Source: Camellia lanceoleosa
Lineage: Eukaryota > Streptophyta > Magnoliopsida > Ericales > Theaceae
Assembly (NCBI GenBank): GCA_025200525.1
Contig: CM045758.1
Location: 8,242,580-8,306,579 of the forward strand
Direction of reading: 5' to 3'
Length of the DNA: 64,000 nucleotides
The translations under genes were made by a program, and so were the position numbers. Below are positions 49,601 through 60,622 of the stretch, in pieces (positions within the stretch are counted from its first letter, which is position 1; each line of letters begins with the position of its first letter). A model generated the notes under the pieces. That model saw nothing but the letters and a program-made list of their open reading frames with translations. It was not told the DNA's origin and ran no database searches.

Positions 49601-49906
49601 TGATGCATTTGCCTGTTGTACTTTTCAGCCTCCCTTCCCGATTCCTTTAGTGGGTGGTGGCGCTCCATCTGGACCTTCCATTTCTACTCGGGATGGCAGG
49701 ATATTCCCGCTTGCAGGAGGGCGATTACGCCGAGCAGCATGGCTCCAGCCTGCATTTACGACGAGTCTGAGAAGGGGGCGGAGTTATCCGAGGAGGAGGC
49801 CGGGGGCAGCTCGGGCTCGGGCTCAGATAGTGACATTTCCGGTGATGCTCCTGGACTTCTGCCCAGGAAGAAGGCGAGGACAGATCCCCCGGCGCGAGGC
49901 CATTGA

Positions 49907-52900
49907 TGATGCTAATGACCCAGACTTTTGCTATTTCTTTTATTTATTTTCTTGTACTTTTCTCTTTTGTTGGTAGATAGAGTACTTTGTACTGCCGCAG
50001 GCAGATTTTTGTTTTCCTCAAACTTTGTACTTGAAAAAGATGATATGAAATGAAACAAACTTTTTGTCTGGAAAGACTGTTATATCTGTACATATCTACA
50101 TTTTTCATACTTTGCACTGCATTGCGTCATGTTACACCTCAAATGTAAATGATATTGATTTGTTGTCTGCAAACTGAGCACTCGCACTGTACTAATCAGA
50201 TAACCAACCAACTAAACAGCAAACCACTCAGACAAATCACTGCTCAATCTGGACATACAGCCCATACTCTACTGGGGATCGATCTGCATATAGCCCATAA
50301 TGCAGCACCCGGTTCATTCTGCACACAGCAAACCCTGAACAAATAACCCAATCTGACAAGACGGATCACAAAAGCTAACACGGTTGCAATTGAAACACAC
50401 TCGGATGTCCCAAATTTCCTCTCTCCTTCTCTTGCTTTGCACGAATGTAGAGAATGGCACAGCATTCTGAGCACAAATGATTGACTTTGGAAAAGGGTTT
50501 CACAACCGGGGTATCGAGCCTACAATTGAACACAGCGGAGGGACTCAAGTGAAGAAAACAAAGGACGCACGACCTGAACACAACGAGATGCGCTCGGAAA
50601 AGACTCAAAGCTAAAGTTGAGACTGACGAATCAAAAGACACGACACACGGACGTGTTTACACAAAGATCTCAAATCTTGAGGAGCCAATTCCTCCGGGTA
50701 TTATTCCCACCCTTTCTAATTTGTGATACTCACATCACTCGGCCCTCAGGCTCATTTTTCTCTCAAAGCCCTTTTCTTCACTTTTCTCTTAACTTACTCC
50801 TCTCTATTCTTTATTCTCTCATTTTCATCCCTCCCCAGAATGATTGATAGGTAAACGAGAGGTTGTGGGTTCACACCCGATACAGCTAGCTTGTAGCCAC
50901 TTCTTCTGGTAGATAAAGTGCCTCTCGGGCAAGTGCGTTGGCGACGAGGGGGAAGACGGAACACCCGACTCAACTGTGCCCCTAGTTCGTTATTTTGACC
51001 ATTTTTTTTGTTTTCTAAAACATTTTTGATCAAAAATGAGAGTTGGATAAACACGCTTATTCAGTTTTTGATTTGAAAATCATGCGAATCAGGCTGTGAG
51101 CACTGAAAATTCTCCTTTTTGAGTCCAAACATGGTCCAATTTCGAAAATGAAACAGTTTTCGAGAAAATAAGTCAACCTTAGTGAAAATTTTCAAAAACT
51201 ATTTTTGCAAACAATCAACGCTCAACGAGCGCGGAACTTTCCCTCGAGATGTGCAACCTTGGATCGGGGGCGATGGAAAATTGCCCCTGGCTTAAAGGGG
51301 GATAAGGCAACGAAAAGTTGCCCCTGGTTTGGATGGTAACTCAGGGCGACTTATGGCAAAACATGGCAACGGAAAGTTGCCCCTTGTTTGGATGATGCCG
51401 CGGCATGTCATAAACCAGTCTTTGTCGACGACGATCGGACCCTCGGGCGCGGAGAAGTCGAAGACGGTTTGAATCAATATATGGACACAGTCACCTGGAA
51501 GGTGTTGGTGGTTTGGCTTCAAGAGGAAGTTAATCACGTAGTTCCAGGTTGCTGCAATCGAGACATTGGGTTCGGAGGAGGCACAAGTAATCAAAACCAT
51601 GACATGGACTGAGACGCTATGGAAGCGTTGGGGGCTGGACTTCAAGATGAAGTTTCCTACGTATCCCAAACATGGGAATCAAGCCTTACGTAGTTCCGGT
51701 TAAGGTACACTCGGGTATTTTAACCTTCACTGTTTAGGCTCTAACTTTTGCCAAAGGTGCCCAATGCGGGTTTTCGACCTTGCAAGCTATGTTTTTCTTC
51801 TTCTTTCTCTCTATTCTTTTCTTTTGCATTTTTTATTTTTTTTTGCTTTCTTTTCTTTTGCTATTCTTCGTTCTTTTCTTTTCTTCTTTTTTTTTTGCTT
51901 CTTTTGTATTTTTCTTTTTTCTTTTCTTTTCTTTGCTCTAACTTTTGCCTGGGCCGCCCTTCTGGGTTTTCGGCCCAGCGAGCCTCTCACAGGGTAAAAG
52001 TGTAGCTTTGTCCATGCCAAATGGTTTTGAGATTGAAGCCTCTCCGTATCCAGGAGAGTGACTGTTGTGTTGTTTTGCAGAAAAGTCCATCACAGCCATT
52101 TCATGAGCCTTGCCTGGTGGGATCTGATCTCCTTGATCCAACTTTGACGCCTCTTGCTCGAAGGCTGCCTCGAAATGGGCCACACAGGCGTTTCATGGTA
52201 CTGAACGTTTTGAACGGATCCCGGGTTTGAAACAGATGATTTGAATCTTGAGACTGAGAGCGATCCTGGGCTGCACAATCTCAAGAGCGGTTCCACACCG
52301 GTCTTCGCAAGACTGCACAAGACATTTCATTTTTGAAAGTTTTTAAGAAAGCGACAAATCATTCGCGTTGAAGATAGTGTGGAACCAGTCTAGATCGGAC
52401 CAGGATCCTTCTCAGTACTCACACCGACGAGCATGATTTCATTCATTAAAGGCTTAGCAGGCCTCTCTTTCTCTCAAAATGATCAAAGTTTTGCAAAACC
52501 CGAGGAATTCCTTCCTCTTTGTTTTTATCACCGCAGTGTTTGAAAAAGGTTTTTATGAAAAGCTTAGGTCATTGTGACGATGTTTACGGCACAAGAGTGT
52601 AGGCGAAATGCACTGTCGTTCCATTCACATCTTCCCGCACGGCTAACTCAAATAACAACAAATTCGGCACATGATAGCCGCAGCTGTTTCATTCAGATTT
52701 GTTGGCATAACTGGTTCCTCGGCAGCAAACAGGCTTAAAAAGCAAAAGCAACTAATTACAAGACAAAACGGTGTTTGAGGCAACAACCCCGTAATCACCT
52801 GGTATACTATACAAGAGGGACTGACTCATTACAACAAGACAGACCTTGTAAGCAAAAAGACTGACTCCATACAAAGAGACAGACTCAAAACAAAATAAAA

Positions 52901-53021
52901 GACTGACTCGACACCCAAGTCAGGATTTACAAAACTAGCATTGGCAGGTGCTCAAAAATGCGTGCCAAATGCCACATCCAAAAATGTACCAGACATGGCC
53001 CGCAGGCAGTTCACCTTCTGA
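49907..53021. other. 3.1 kb interior of the retroelement without recognisable pol
   Basis: Lies downstream of gag on the minus strand, where protease, RT, RNaseH and integrase should be. None of the motifs (LCIDYR, F/YVDD, SDHK, HPQTDGQ) can be seen on either strand. 49910-50100 probably holds the 3' end of the PMD transcript. The words GGCAACGAAAAGTTGCCCCT and GGCAACGGAAAGTTGCCCCT repeat near 51307-51384, next to GGGCGATGGAAAATTGCCCC. Confidence 0.6.
51790..51945. repeat. polypyrimidine tract (TTC/TTTCT-rich)
   Basis: About 155 bp almost wholly C/T on the plus strand, i.e. a long purine tract in the element's sense strand. Phe-rich or Lys-rich frames across it are compositional. Confidence 0.85.
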
Positions 53022-54020
53022 TTACATACTTGCAGTGTCTGTATCCTCAAAATCCAACAACTGAGTGGTGACGGACTTTGCTGAGGTAGGGGGGAGGATA
53101 ACCTCATTGTCAATCAAATCTTGCACCTCGTGCCGGAGGCGGAAACAATTGTCGGTAGCATGGCCAGTCTGCTGGTGGTACGCACAGTACAGGGAAGCAT
53201 CATGCGTGGCGGGGAGATTCTTCGGGAGGGGCCGAGGCTCCAGGGGTTTAAGGTGTCCCCTCTCGGCAAGGATTTGAAGTGCCTTGGATAATGGCATGTA
53301 GAGAGCATGGAAGACCTGGCCCTCGGGCAGTACTTGAGTTCGAGCACTCTTGCTAGACGCACTGGCGAACGAATCGGCGGGTGCGGCCTTGGGTTTCTGA
53401 TCCCTTCCGGATGTAAGGCTGGGAGCGGGAAGAACTGTCTTGGCATGACGGGGCCTCTCCCGATTCTCTGATTGACTGGGATTGCTCTCAGGCGGAGTGG
53501 GGAAAGCATCCTCCACAGCTTTTGACATAACTGCGGATATTTGTTGCTTGTTCATTCCCCCGGCTTTCAAAGCCTCCACTGCCCACAGCAGTTGTTCGAT
53601 GGGGTTGGCATCTGTCTTCATCTTGCCTTTATCTCTGGCTTTGGCCTGATCTAGAACTTGGTTTGCTGCGTCGTTGCCATAGCTGGAGGCCATCTCCGAT
53701 TGGCTGAGTTCAATTACAATTCATCCCAGTAGTGGGGGCTCTTGAGGTATAAAGCCTCCGGCATATGGTGCGGCTGGTGGCGAGACAGATATCCCATAGG
53801 CGAGATCTGCCACGGATCTTTGAAGATCACCTATCATTCTCATTAGTTCAAATGTGGTGGGCTCGCGAGCCTGATATAGTTGAGGGGTCCAAATTGGATG
53901 TGTGGCAGGCGACCTGGGTGGATGCGGTAGATCAATGTTAGTCTCACCTTGCGGGGCGATTCCTTGACTCAACGCGGCCGTCATGACCACGATCTCTTCT
54001 GAATTCTGCGTCATGCTCAA
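53022..54020 (-). pseudogene. gag of the 16.6 kb element, one stop codon, capsid core missing
   Basis: A single minus-strand frame from 54020 to 53022 is broken only by TGA at about 53720. The first part (SMTQNSEEIVVMTAALSQG..., PPLLG) is an N-terminal leader. The second contains NPIEQLLWAVEALKAGG, HALYMPLSKALQILAERGHL, KPLEPRPLPKNLP and the knuckle-like YCAYHQQTGHATDNCFRLRH then EVQDLIDN. The latter matches Tat/Ogre-type plant gag C-termini (Cys-His-His-Cys spacing C-x2-H-x4-H-x4-C). The usual retrotransposon-gag (capsid) block between these parts is absent, so the protein could hardly assemble particles alone. No protease or RT follows. Confidence 0.82.
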
Positions 54021-54713
54021 TCCTGCCTCAGCAAGGAGAAGACACTAGCTGTTCTGGATCAACTCTCTGAATCTCTGAACTGAAACGAAAAACAAGTAGC
54101 ATTTCAGCCCCAAACAGATCAAACACGGGCGTAGCCGATCAGCTGCACTCTACCACTGATCACTGTTCCCCAGAATCATTGTTCAAAACTGTACTGATAC
54201 CCGTAGACACAACTGATTCTCAACAACACTGATACTGGTGCCCTCGGGCCGGATACCCAAATTTGCAAACTGATATATGCGTTCCCTGCAGAGATACACT
54301 CTAAAAGCACATAACAAGTAAATAAGAGCCAATACACCTCTATGTTGGGGTAGGGTTTCCCTGTCCTATTTTGTCAGGAGCTAGGGTTTCACTACGCACG
54401 CAGCGGTTTCAAACAACCTATATCGGGTAAGCAACCTGTCCTAGTTTGGAATGGTCACTATGGATCCGAATATGCACTAGGTCGAATGGTCGAAAAGGGT
54501 GCCCCGGTAAAACCGGGGTTTGTGTTCCCATACTGGCAGAGCATAACCGTCGACCTTATGGTCATGCCTTGACAAGACAAGCCTCCAAAGAAACCGCCAG
54601 AATAGCAGATGGCCAACACGGTGTCCTAGGCGCACCAATGCACATGCAATGCAAAGAAACACATAAGTGTAGTCAAAACAGGATATCACGAGTTCGAGTC
54701 AAGCTCTCTAAAA

Positions 54714-54731
54714 TCCCCAGCAGAGTCGCCA
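54714..54731 (-). promoter_or_regulatory. primer-binding site (tRNA-Arg-like)
   Basis: Minus strand TGGCGACTCTGCTGGGGA, 5 nt inside the LTR. It would pair with a tRNA 3' end reading TCCCCAGCAGAGTCGCCA, which resembles plant tRNA-Arg (ACG). tRNA-Arg priming is described for Ogre-type elements. Confidence 0.8.
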
Positions 54732-54736
54732 GAAAC

Positions 54737-56887
54737 TGTAACAAGCCCGCGGAGGGACCTCGCTACAGCTCGGACTCAATTTTTGTGTTGCGGTTCTAAA
54801 TCTCGAACCAAAGAGTCCAACTCTGGCAAATCATTTGAGAAAAAAAAGATTTTTGAAAAAGTAGTGCCAAACATGGACTGCTTTGCCAGATTACAGAGTC
54901 GCCACCTAAATATTTTAAAATGGGAAATTTAGGAAACCCTGACTCGGTGCCGAAGGCCACGTGTCCGTCATTACCAAAGTGGTCTTGGCTCGGGAGCTTG
55001 GGTACGATCGGAGAAGGTCAGCTATGAGCACCCCTTTTTGCCCGGTCCGAAGACCGGCCTCTACTAACCGTGATATCCGTTTTTGAAAACATTACATGCT
55101 CTTATTCCAATTATTAGCCTAGAATTACTATGTTATGCGCGCATCAAACAAGTATAGACTAGATCGCCTAATTTGGAAACAAACATTGCATATCCGTTCG
55201 TTTGGAAAATAATTTGAAGTTGGTACTCGCAAGTAGGCTAAAACACGGATTTCAATGAGTTTTCCCAACTCAAGCAATCCAACCTCCACCCACAGGCATT
55301 CAAACATTTTATCTCACATAAGCACTTAGCCGCATGGTAAGCATACTGTTATGTTAACATCCACACGCATGCGATGTGCTAAAGCATAAAAGCTTACCTA
55401 GTACTCCAAGCCAAAACAGAAACCAGTTAGTAATCATATGCATGATCCTAATTCATGTTAAGTGGCTAATGCAACACAAGCAATGGTGTAATCTAAACAG
55501 GCTCGGCTGTCCTAAGCATGGCACATGGAATGCTACAAATAGCACGTATTCAATTTGGAAATTGGAATACAATGCAGTTAGCGTGATGTACCGAGCCCGA
55601 TGCATATAAACAAATGCATGGATGCACGCATGCATTGCATGAGGTATGCTAAAATAAACGTGCCCTAATCTACCATCGAAAGCAGGTAAGTAAAAGGGAA
55701 GAAAGAAATGGGGGTTGGAAGACATGCACACACCCACGCACACTTATTACAATTACGCCCTCACTTAGAGGGACCAAAAGAATAATACAGTCCCAAAATA
55801 ATACAGTCCGAATACAGAATAAATTAATTATTACAAAATTTCTATTTATCAAATTGAATGCAAAAAGGAAAGGTGGCCCCAGCCCTTGCCTCGGGATGTG
55901 TGAATGATGTATGCTCGAATCCGACTCGCCCGGAAACCCGCATCATGACACTGCCACCTCTGTTTTCACTGTCTTGTCTTCTCTGAAAACTACCAAAGTC
56001 TCAGAAAACCTTCTACATACACTGAAGATAACCACCGGCTGAAGGGGAACACCACCGGCTGAAGGGTGTGGCCACCGGCTGCATTTGGAGTTATCGGCTG
56101 CTCATAAAGTGCCGGTCGGCACTCTATACTGCCGGTCAGCACAAAATTCCCTTGAAGATCCCTTGAAGAGCAGGTGGTCCAGCCACTCTCTAGTGATCAA
56201 AGTCGGTCCAAAATCACCACAAACAACCCTCCAAGTCCCTCAATCTCGGAGCTAGGTGTAATAGTGTGTGTAACGGTGTAAAAGTAAGGTAAAACACACT
56301 ATTTAGGTCTAAAATACACACACAAGGATGAGAGAGATGGAAAATATAGAGAGAGAGATATATGAGCTCTGGTTTTTGATCTTTCAAATGGCCAACCTCT
56401 CAACCAAGAAGACAAGGCCTCCTCTTATAGAGGAGACAACTTTGTAAGCTTAGCCACTAAGCAAACAAGAGGCTCATCCCTCCATACACGTGTATGGAGG
56501 GGAAGCGAGTGCGATCTGTTGCCTAAAAATATCTCAAAAAGCAATCGACAAGAGGTCGGCAGGCAAAATTGCCATTTTGACAAAATTGATCACGACCGCA
56601 CAAAGAGTGCCGACCGCACAATATAGTGCCGATAGCAACACCAACCAGCCGGTGGCCTCTAGCCACCGCCGGTGTGGGGATGCCTCACAAGGCATTCCTC
56701 GCCTCCAAGGCAAAGCACAAGTGTTTGGTGCAAAACTAGACACAAAACGGTCAAGTTCGGAGGTCCTGAGGCAAGGCGCGTAGCCGAGAACTCCGGGAAC
56801 TCCAAACGAACACGAACATGGATAATCACCGAGTGTTCAAGCGGTGACGTCCAAGTCTTGAGGACGGTCAAAAATGGGGTGTCTACA
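54737..56887 (-). repeat. 5' LTR of the 16.6 kb element
   Basis: 2,151 bp; TATAAGA on the minus strand at 56429-56423. Nearly identical to 40254-42444 except the last ~130 bp on the minus strand (54737-54865), where its U5 end reads quite differently (tip TGTAACAAGCCCGCGG instead of TGTAGACGTCCCCGAACG). Confidence 0.88.
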
Positions 56888-57769
56888 CATGACCAATACA
56901 TACAAGAATGACATGCTACTTTGATAAGCCATAAAAGGGATTACTCTACACATGGAAGAGGCAAGCCTAAGGTAACCAAACCAGCCATAGACAGAGTCTA
57001 GGCAGGCCCTAAAAGTCACCAAAAAGTTCCTGAATCGGGCCTATGAAGTATGAAAATGTATGCTCCTTTGATAGGCCAAGAATGCAAGTAAACAAGACAA
57101 GAAGAGAGAAGGTCACTCCTCTTTGATTTAGGGCCTCAAAACCACATGCTCACCACTGAAAATCCACTGGTTTTCAGTGGTGAGAAGGCCAAGAAAAGAT
57201 TAAATCAAAGGCCTTATGGCAGGGCACAAAACAAGGCTAAATGAAGCATGCAAGAGGGTAGAGGACCCTTAACACCCAAGAGGCCTTAAACAAACATTTT
57301 AAGCACTCAAAAATAAATCTTTTTTCAATTGAAATTTAAGCCATATGAAGCATGAAAATATGACTAAGAGTGTAATCAAAATATAGCTTAAAAGGGAGAA
57401 AAGAGGGTTACCCTTTAAGCACTGCAAAAGTAGCTTCTTTCTCAGCCAAAAACCAGCTTTTAGACCCTAAATATGTCCTCCAAGAACCTCAGCTCAAGGT
57501 AAGAGTGTTTGGCTAGGAGGTTGTGTGCACAAATGTAAAGCAATGCACCAATATGGAGAAAGAAAGAGAGGAATATAAAGAGAGTGTAAACTTTTTGCGC
57601 TGGAAATGTTTCAACCTCAGAAATGGAGAGAGCCTTCCTCTCTTATAGAAAAACACAAGTTAAAGCTTCTTGGAGAAGCTAGAACTTGGATGCAATCCCT
57701 CCATACACGTGTATGGAAGATGCGATCTGTGCACCGGTGGCACAACTGGCATCCACAGACCCTGTAGAA

Positions 57770-57975
57770 TATGCAGGAAGGCCACCGACTAGTTAAAGTG
57801 GTCGGCCAACCACTTTTACTGGTCAGCCGACCACTTTTTGTAAGAAAGTGGTCGGCCAGCCACTTTTTCTGGTTGGCCAGTTACTTTTTTTGGTTTTTCA
57901 AGACAAAAAGTGGTCTCCCGGAAAGAAAGTGGTCAGCCAATGAATAGGAAGGCCAAAAGTGGTCGGCCAGGTGTC
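57770..57975 (-). promoter_or_regulatory. GTGGTCGGCC dyad cluster in the inverted long LTR
   Basis: At least seven copies or variants of AGTGGTCGGCCA and GGTCAGCCGACCACTT in both orientations. Adjacent copies can pair as hairpins. The cluster lies 125-330 bp from the LTR TATA box, on its upstream side. Confidence 0.55.
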
Positions 57976-58533
57976 CAAATTGAAGCCCCAGAAGTTAGCT
58001 TTCCAATGGCACCAGACTTGCATCAAAATTCAAATTCTACAAAAAGTTATGCCTGCTTTGGTGAAGCCACGTAGTTTCGGTCCAACCGGATTGATGCCCT
58101 ACTTCAACCAACCACATCTCCTCCGTCTGAACTTGGCTTTAGGAGATTCTTGAGTGAAAAATGAAGCCCCAGAAGTAATCTTTCCAATGGTGTGGCCTCA
58201 TAGCTGAAATCCAAGTATACAAATGAATAGGCCTGATTCAACAAGGGCTGCTCGACTCTCTCTTAACGGTTCATGCCCATTTTCTCCTCCAACTGGGTTT
58301 CTTCCCTCTTCTCTTCTTTTCTTCAACTCCAAACCCCTAAGCAAGGTGTTTTGAAAGATTTTTCAAAGATTTCATCTCTCTTTCATTCATTTCCACTTTG
58401 TCCTTGCTCGGTTTACCGAAAAGCGCAACATTTAATGAAATGCAAGTGTCAGAACATCGTAGGAACTTTATTTTCAAAACATTTTGAAAGAGAGGGTTTC
58501 AAGGTCTAAAATCAAGATTGTTTTGATCCAAAA

Positions 58534-59549
58534 GCAGAAGACGAAAGAAGGAGAGTGCGAGTAGTGTCAAGAATGTGCCTATGTTTCCGTTTAGCACGTC
58601 CATTTTGTTAAGATGTGCTAGCACAGGAACAATGAGGCTGAGTACCATGACTCTGAAGAAAGGAAAGAAAATCAGTATCCCGATATTCCATAGCATTGTT
58701 AGAGCGAAAAATTTTAATGGTTTTGGAAAATTGGGTGTGGACCATTTTGGCAAAGCTATAATAAAGATGTTTAAGTTCAGACCGAGTTTTCATGAGAAAA
58801 AGCCAAGTAAATCGGGAATAATCATCAATAAAAATAACAAAATAACGAGATCCCCCCATGGTAGTAGTAGGGGACGAGCCCCAAATGTCCGAATGTATGA
58901 GATCAAAAGGAGCACGAGAAACATAAGTACTTTTATTGAAAGATAAAGCAGGTTGTTTTACAAGTTGACAGGGTATACAATCAAAAGTATCTTGAAATAC
59001 ATGACCCAATTGACCACTAGAAACCAAAGATTTTAAGTGACTAATAGAAAGATGTCCTAAGCGACAATGCCAAAGATGAAAAGGAGATAAAGAGGAAGCA
59101 GATGCAAGAGCAGCGATCTGTGGGAAGTCCAGAACATAAAGTTGAATGAGTTCATAGAGACGTCCATGCTTACGGCCGATCCCAATAGTCTGTCCTGTCT
59201 GAGGGTCCTGTACCAAACAACTATTAGCATAAAATGTGACGTTTAGACCAAGCTCACATAATTGACTAATAGAGATAAGGTTTAAGGTTAGATGAGGGAT
59301 ATGATAAACTTGAGGTAAAGATAACTGAGAGGTGGAAACAGTCCCAACATGACTGACAGACATGGGAGAACCATCAGCAGTATGAATGGAGGGAAGATGA
59401 GTGGAGGGAGAGATTGAGGAGAAAATAGTAGAGCTGGAAGTCATATGATTGCAACAGGCAGAGTCAAAATACAAAGAAGAGTTACCTGGAGTCACAGACA
59501 AAGCAGTAGGAGGAGTTGTACCAAAGGTGGAGAGAAACTGTTTGAACAT
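58534..59549 (-). pseudogene. copia pol start: protease, GAG-pre-integrase, partial integrase
   Basis: The frame has the protease-like FDSACCNHMT (usual D-S-G/A-A), then HIPHLTLNLISISQLCELGL. The GAG-pre-integrase motif LWHCRLGHLSISHLKSL and CIPCQLVKQ follow. The integrase start HSDIWGSSPTTTMGGSRYFV has IDDYSRFTWLFLMKTRSEL. After a short frame change, QNGRAKRKHRHILD is the end of the integrase core. It then stops at the junction with the long LTR. Truncation removes RT and RNaseH. Confidence 0.92.
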
Positions 59550-59559
59550 GGCCTCTACA

Positions 59560-60622
59560 TCAGTGTGAGAAAAAAAGAGGTAGACGGAGCAGGTGACTCA
59601 GAGAAATCCTCAGAGACAGCAGCAGCAGTGCGATGAGACTGATTCTTGGAACTATGAGAGCTCCCCCGGAAAGAACCACCGCGAGAGGAGTGGCTAGTGG
59701 AGGATGATCGGGATGGATTGTGAAAACAATCCTACTATAGATGACCAGGACCAAGTTTGTTGCAATATCAGCAGGATCAGATAGGGCAATGGACCAGGAG
59801 ATGAGTTAAAGAAAGGCTTCGATTCTGACAATAGAGGTAGGCAGTGGTCCGCTGGGTAAATGATGACCGTGACTGAGGAGTGGCAAGAACAGAGTCCACA
59901 TGATGAGTTTGGAGAGTACCAAGACGAGTCTCCTCAGATAGCAGCTCAGAAATAGCTGGTTCAAGAGTGGGCAACGAAAGGCAATAAAGAAGAGAGCCAC
60001 GTACAGGCTCAAAAGAGGGAGTGAGAGCCATGAGAAAGTGAACCAACCGCTACTGATTACGATAGGTAATAACTAAAGCAGCATCTTCTCGGTGAGGCCA
60101 TACCGGTTCTAAGAGAGCAAGCTGGTCCCAAACAGAATACATTTGAGAAAGAAAGTCATTAATAGACTGACTGGATTCTTGGCGCATGCGGTGAAGTTGG
60201 CTCTGAAGTTGATATTGATAGGCAAGACTAATAGTCTGGTATCGTTCTTTCAAAAAATCCTAGATGTCTTTTGCAGGAGTGGTTACAGAGTCAAGCTGAA
60301 AATGACCAAACTGAAGACTGATAGAGGGAACAGAGGTATTTCGAAACCAGGTAATGATCTGGTAGTTCTTACTGTCCCATTCCTCAAGTCGGTTTTCATA
60401 TGTAGCAATAGCAGTAGTAGCAGTAGCAGTAGCAGTAGCAGTAGTAGTAGCAGTAGTAGCAACAGTTGCATTGGTGTTTTTCACCGGTTGGGTCACATCC
60501 CCGGTGATAATGCACCAGAGCTTCTTTCCTTTGAGGAAGAAAGACATGGCTTGGGCCCACAGAACATAGTTAGAACCATTAAGAATAACAGAAATTGGAT
60601 GGGAGGCATCATGACGATCCAT
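59560..60622 (-). pseudogene. copia gag, frameshifted
   Basis: ATG at 60622 opens MDRHDASHPISVILNGSNYV then LWAQAMSFFLKGKKLW, the copia-type gag N-terminus. A trinucleotide repeat (60405-60470) encodes a Thr/Ala run. The second block (60253-60050) includes LQSQLHRMRQESSQSINDFL, the third (60046-59777) FLMALTPSFEPVRGSLL. A frame break separates blocks one and two, and a stop separates two and three. Gag would form the particle. The zinc-knuckle region near 59770-59720 is damaged. Confidence 0.85.

Larger units (their letters stand above)
46618..49906 (+). pseudogene. plant mobile domain (PMD, MAIN-like) gene in antisense to the retroelement
   Basis: Exon 1 starts ATG 46618 (MADDVPHVRTPPDHEMDP; frame breaks near 46710, then NDPRYLGWSLPFRL). 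Exon 2, ~47490-48146, encodes DWYLELPEAVRRIVDEAGFG, ALAER, DMTMTPYDFSVLTGIGVGGD, then in a shifted frame TTLFADRANTVPLYLLSALV and GYWRAWE. This is the signature layout of PF10536 PMD. A GT donor at 48147 and AG at 48382 lead to exon 3 (LWVYTYFLRLALIPDAETPL...FFRHYFDTITP). Donor 48545 and acceptor 48632 lead to exon 4 (ITWQPWAPLPNDDADRRFAP...). The last exon, ~49629-49906, gives an acidic Ser/Glu/Gly tail and a basic KKAR stretch before the stop. At least two in-frame stops (one probably TGG-to-TAG in ERWW) and two frameshifts make it a likely pseudogene. Host PMD proteins act in nuclear silencing and expression; function here is unknown. Confidence 0.8.
40254..56887 (-). mobile_element. 16.6 kb Ty3/gypsy-type LTR element with gag but no pol, and an antisense PMD gene
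   Basis: LTRs at 40254-42444 and 54737-56887; outer tips TGTAGAC and GTCTACA; exact TSD CATGA at 40249-40253 and 56888-56892. PBS (54731-54714) and polypurine tract (42458-42445) both place the element on the minus strand. Minus-strand order: LTR, PBS, gag, 3 kb without recognisable coding, antisense PMD gene, tandem-repeat block, PPT, LTR. No RT, RNaseH or integrase motif is present. Known parallels are gag-only plant LTR elements (TR-GAG) and Tat-lineage elements with extra, sometimes antisense, reading frames. It would need enzymes supplied in trans. Confidence 0.88.
37234..58533 (-). mobile_element. second long LTR (Tat/Ogre-like), inverted and truncated, split by a nested element
   Basis: Starts at TGTAGACGCGCCCGAACG, the inverse of the solo-LTR end. 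It runs to 40253, is interrupted by the 40254-56887 element, and resumes to about 58533. There homology to the solo LTR stops after TTGTTTTGATCCAAAA and copia sequence begins. Net length is about 4.66 kb; only the outermost ~150 bp (the LTR 5' tip) is missing. It shares the TATA region (57647-57641) and the GGTCGGCC cluster with the plus-strand copy. With its start lost there is no TSD to test, so it may be a truncated solo LTR or the edge of a larger element. Confidence 0.8.

Noticed and set aside
51748..52005. Phe-rich membrane-like protein (and Lys-rich antisense)
   Set aside because: Direct translation of the polypyrimidine tract, with no conservation evidence.
54714..54731. tRNA-Arg gene 3' end
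   Set aside because: Only 18 nt match a tRNA acceptor end and they lie 5 nt inside an LTR, so this is a primer-binding site in reverse complement.
37234..58533. Reading the two long LTRs as the pair of one element
   Set aside because: They are in opposite orientation, and the plus-strand one has its own exact TSD (CCCAA) on both sides, so it is an independent solo LTR.
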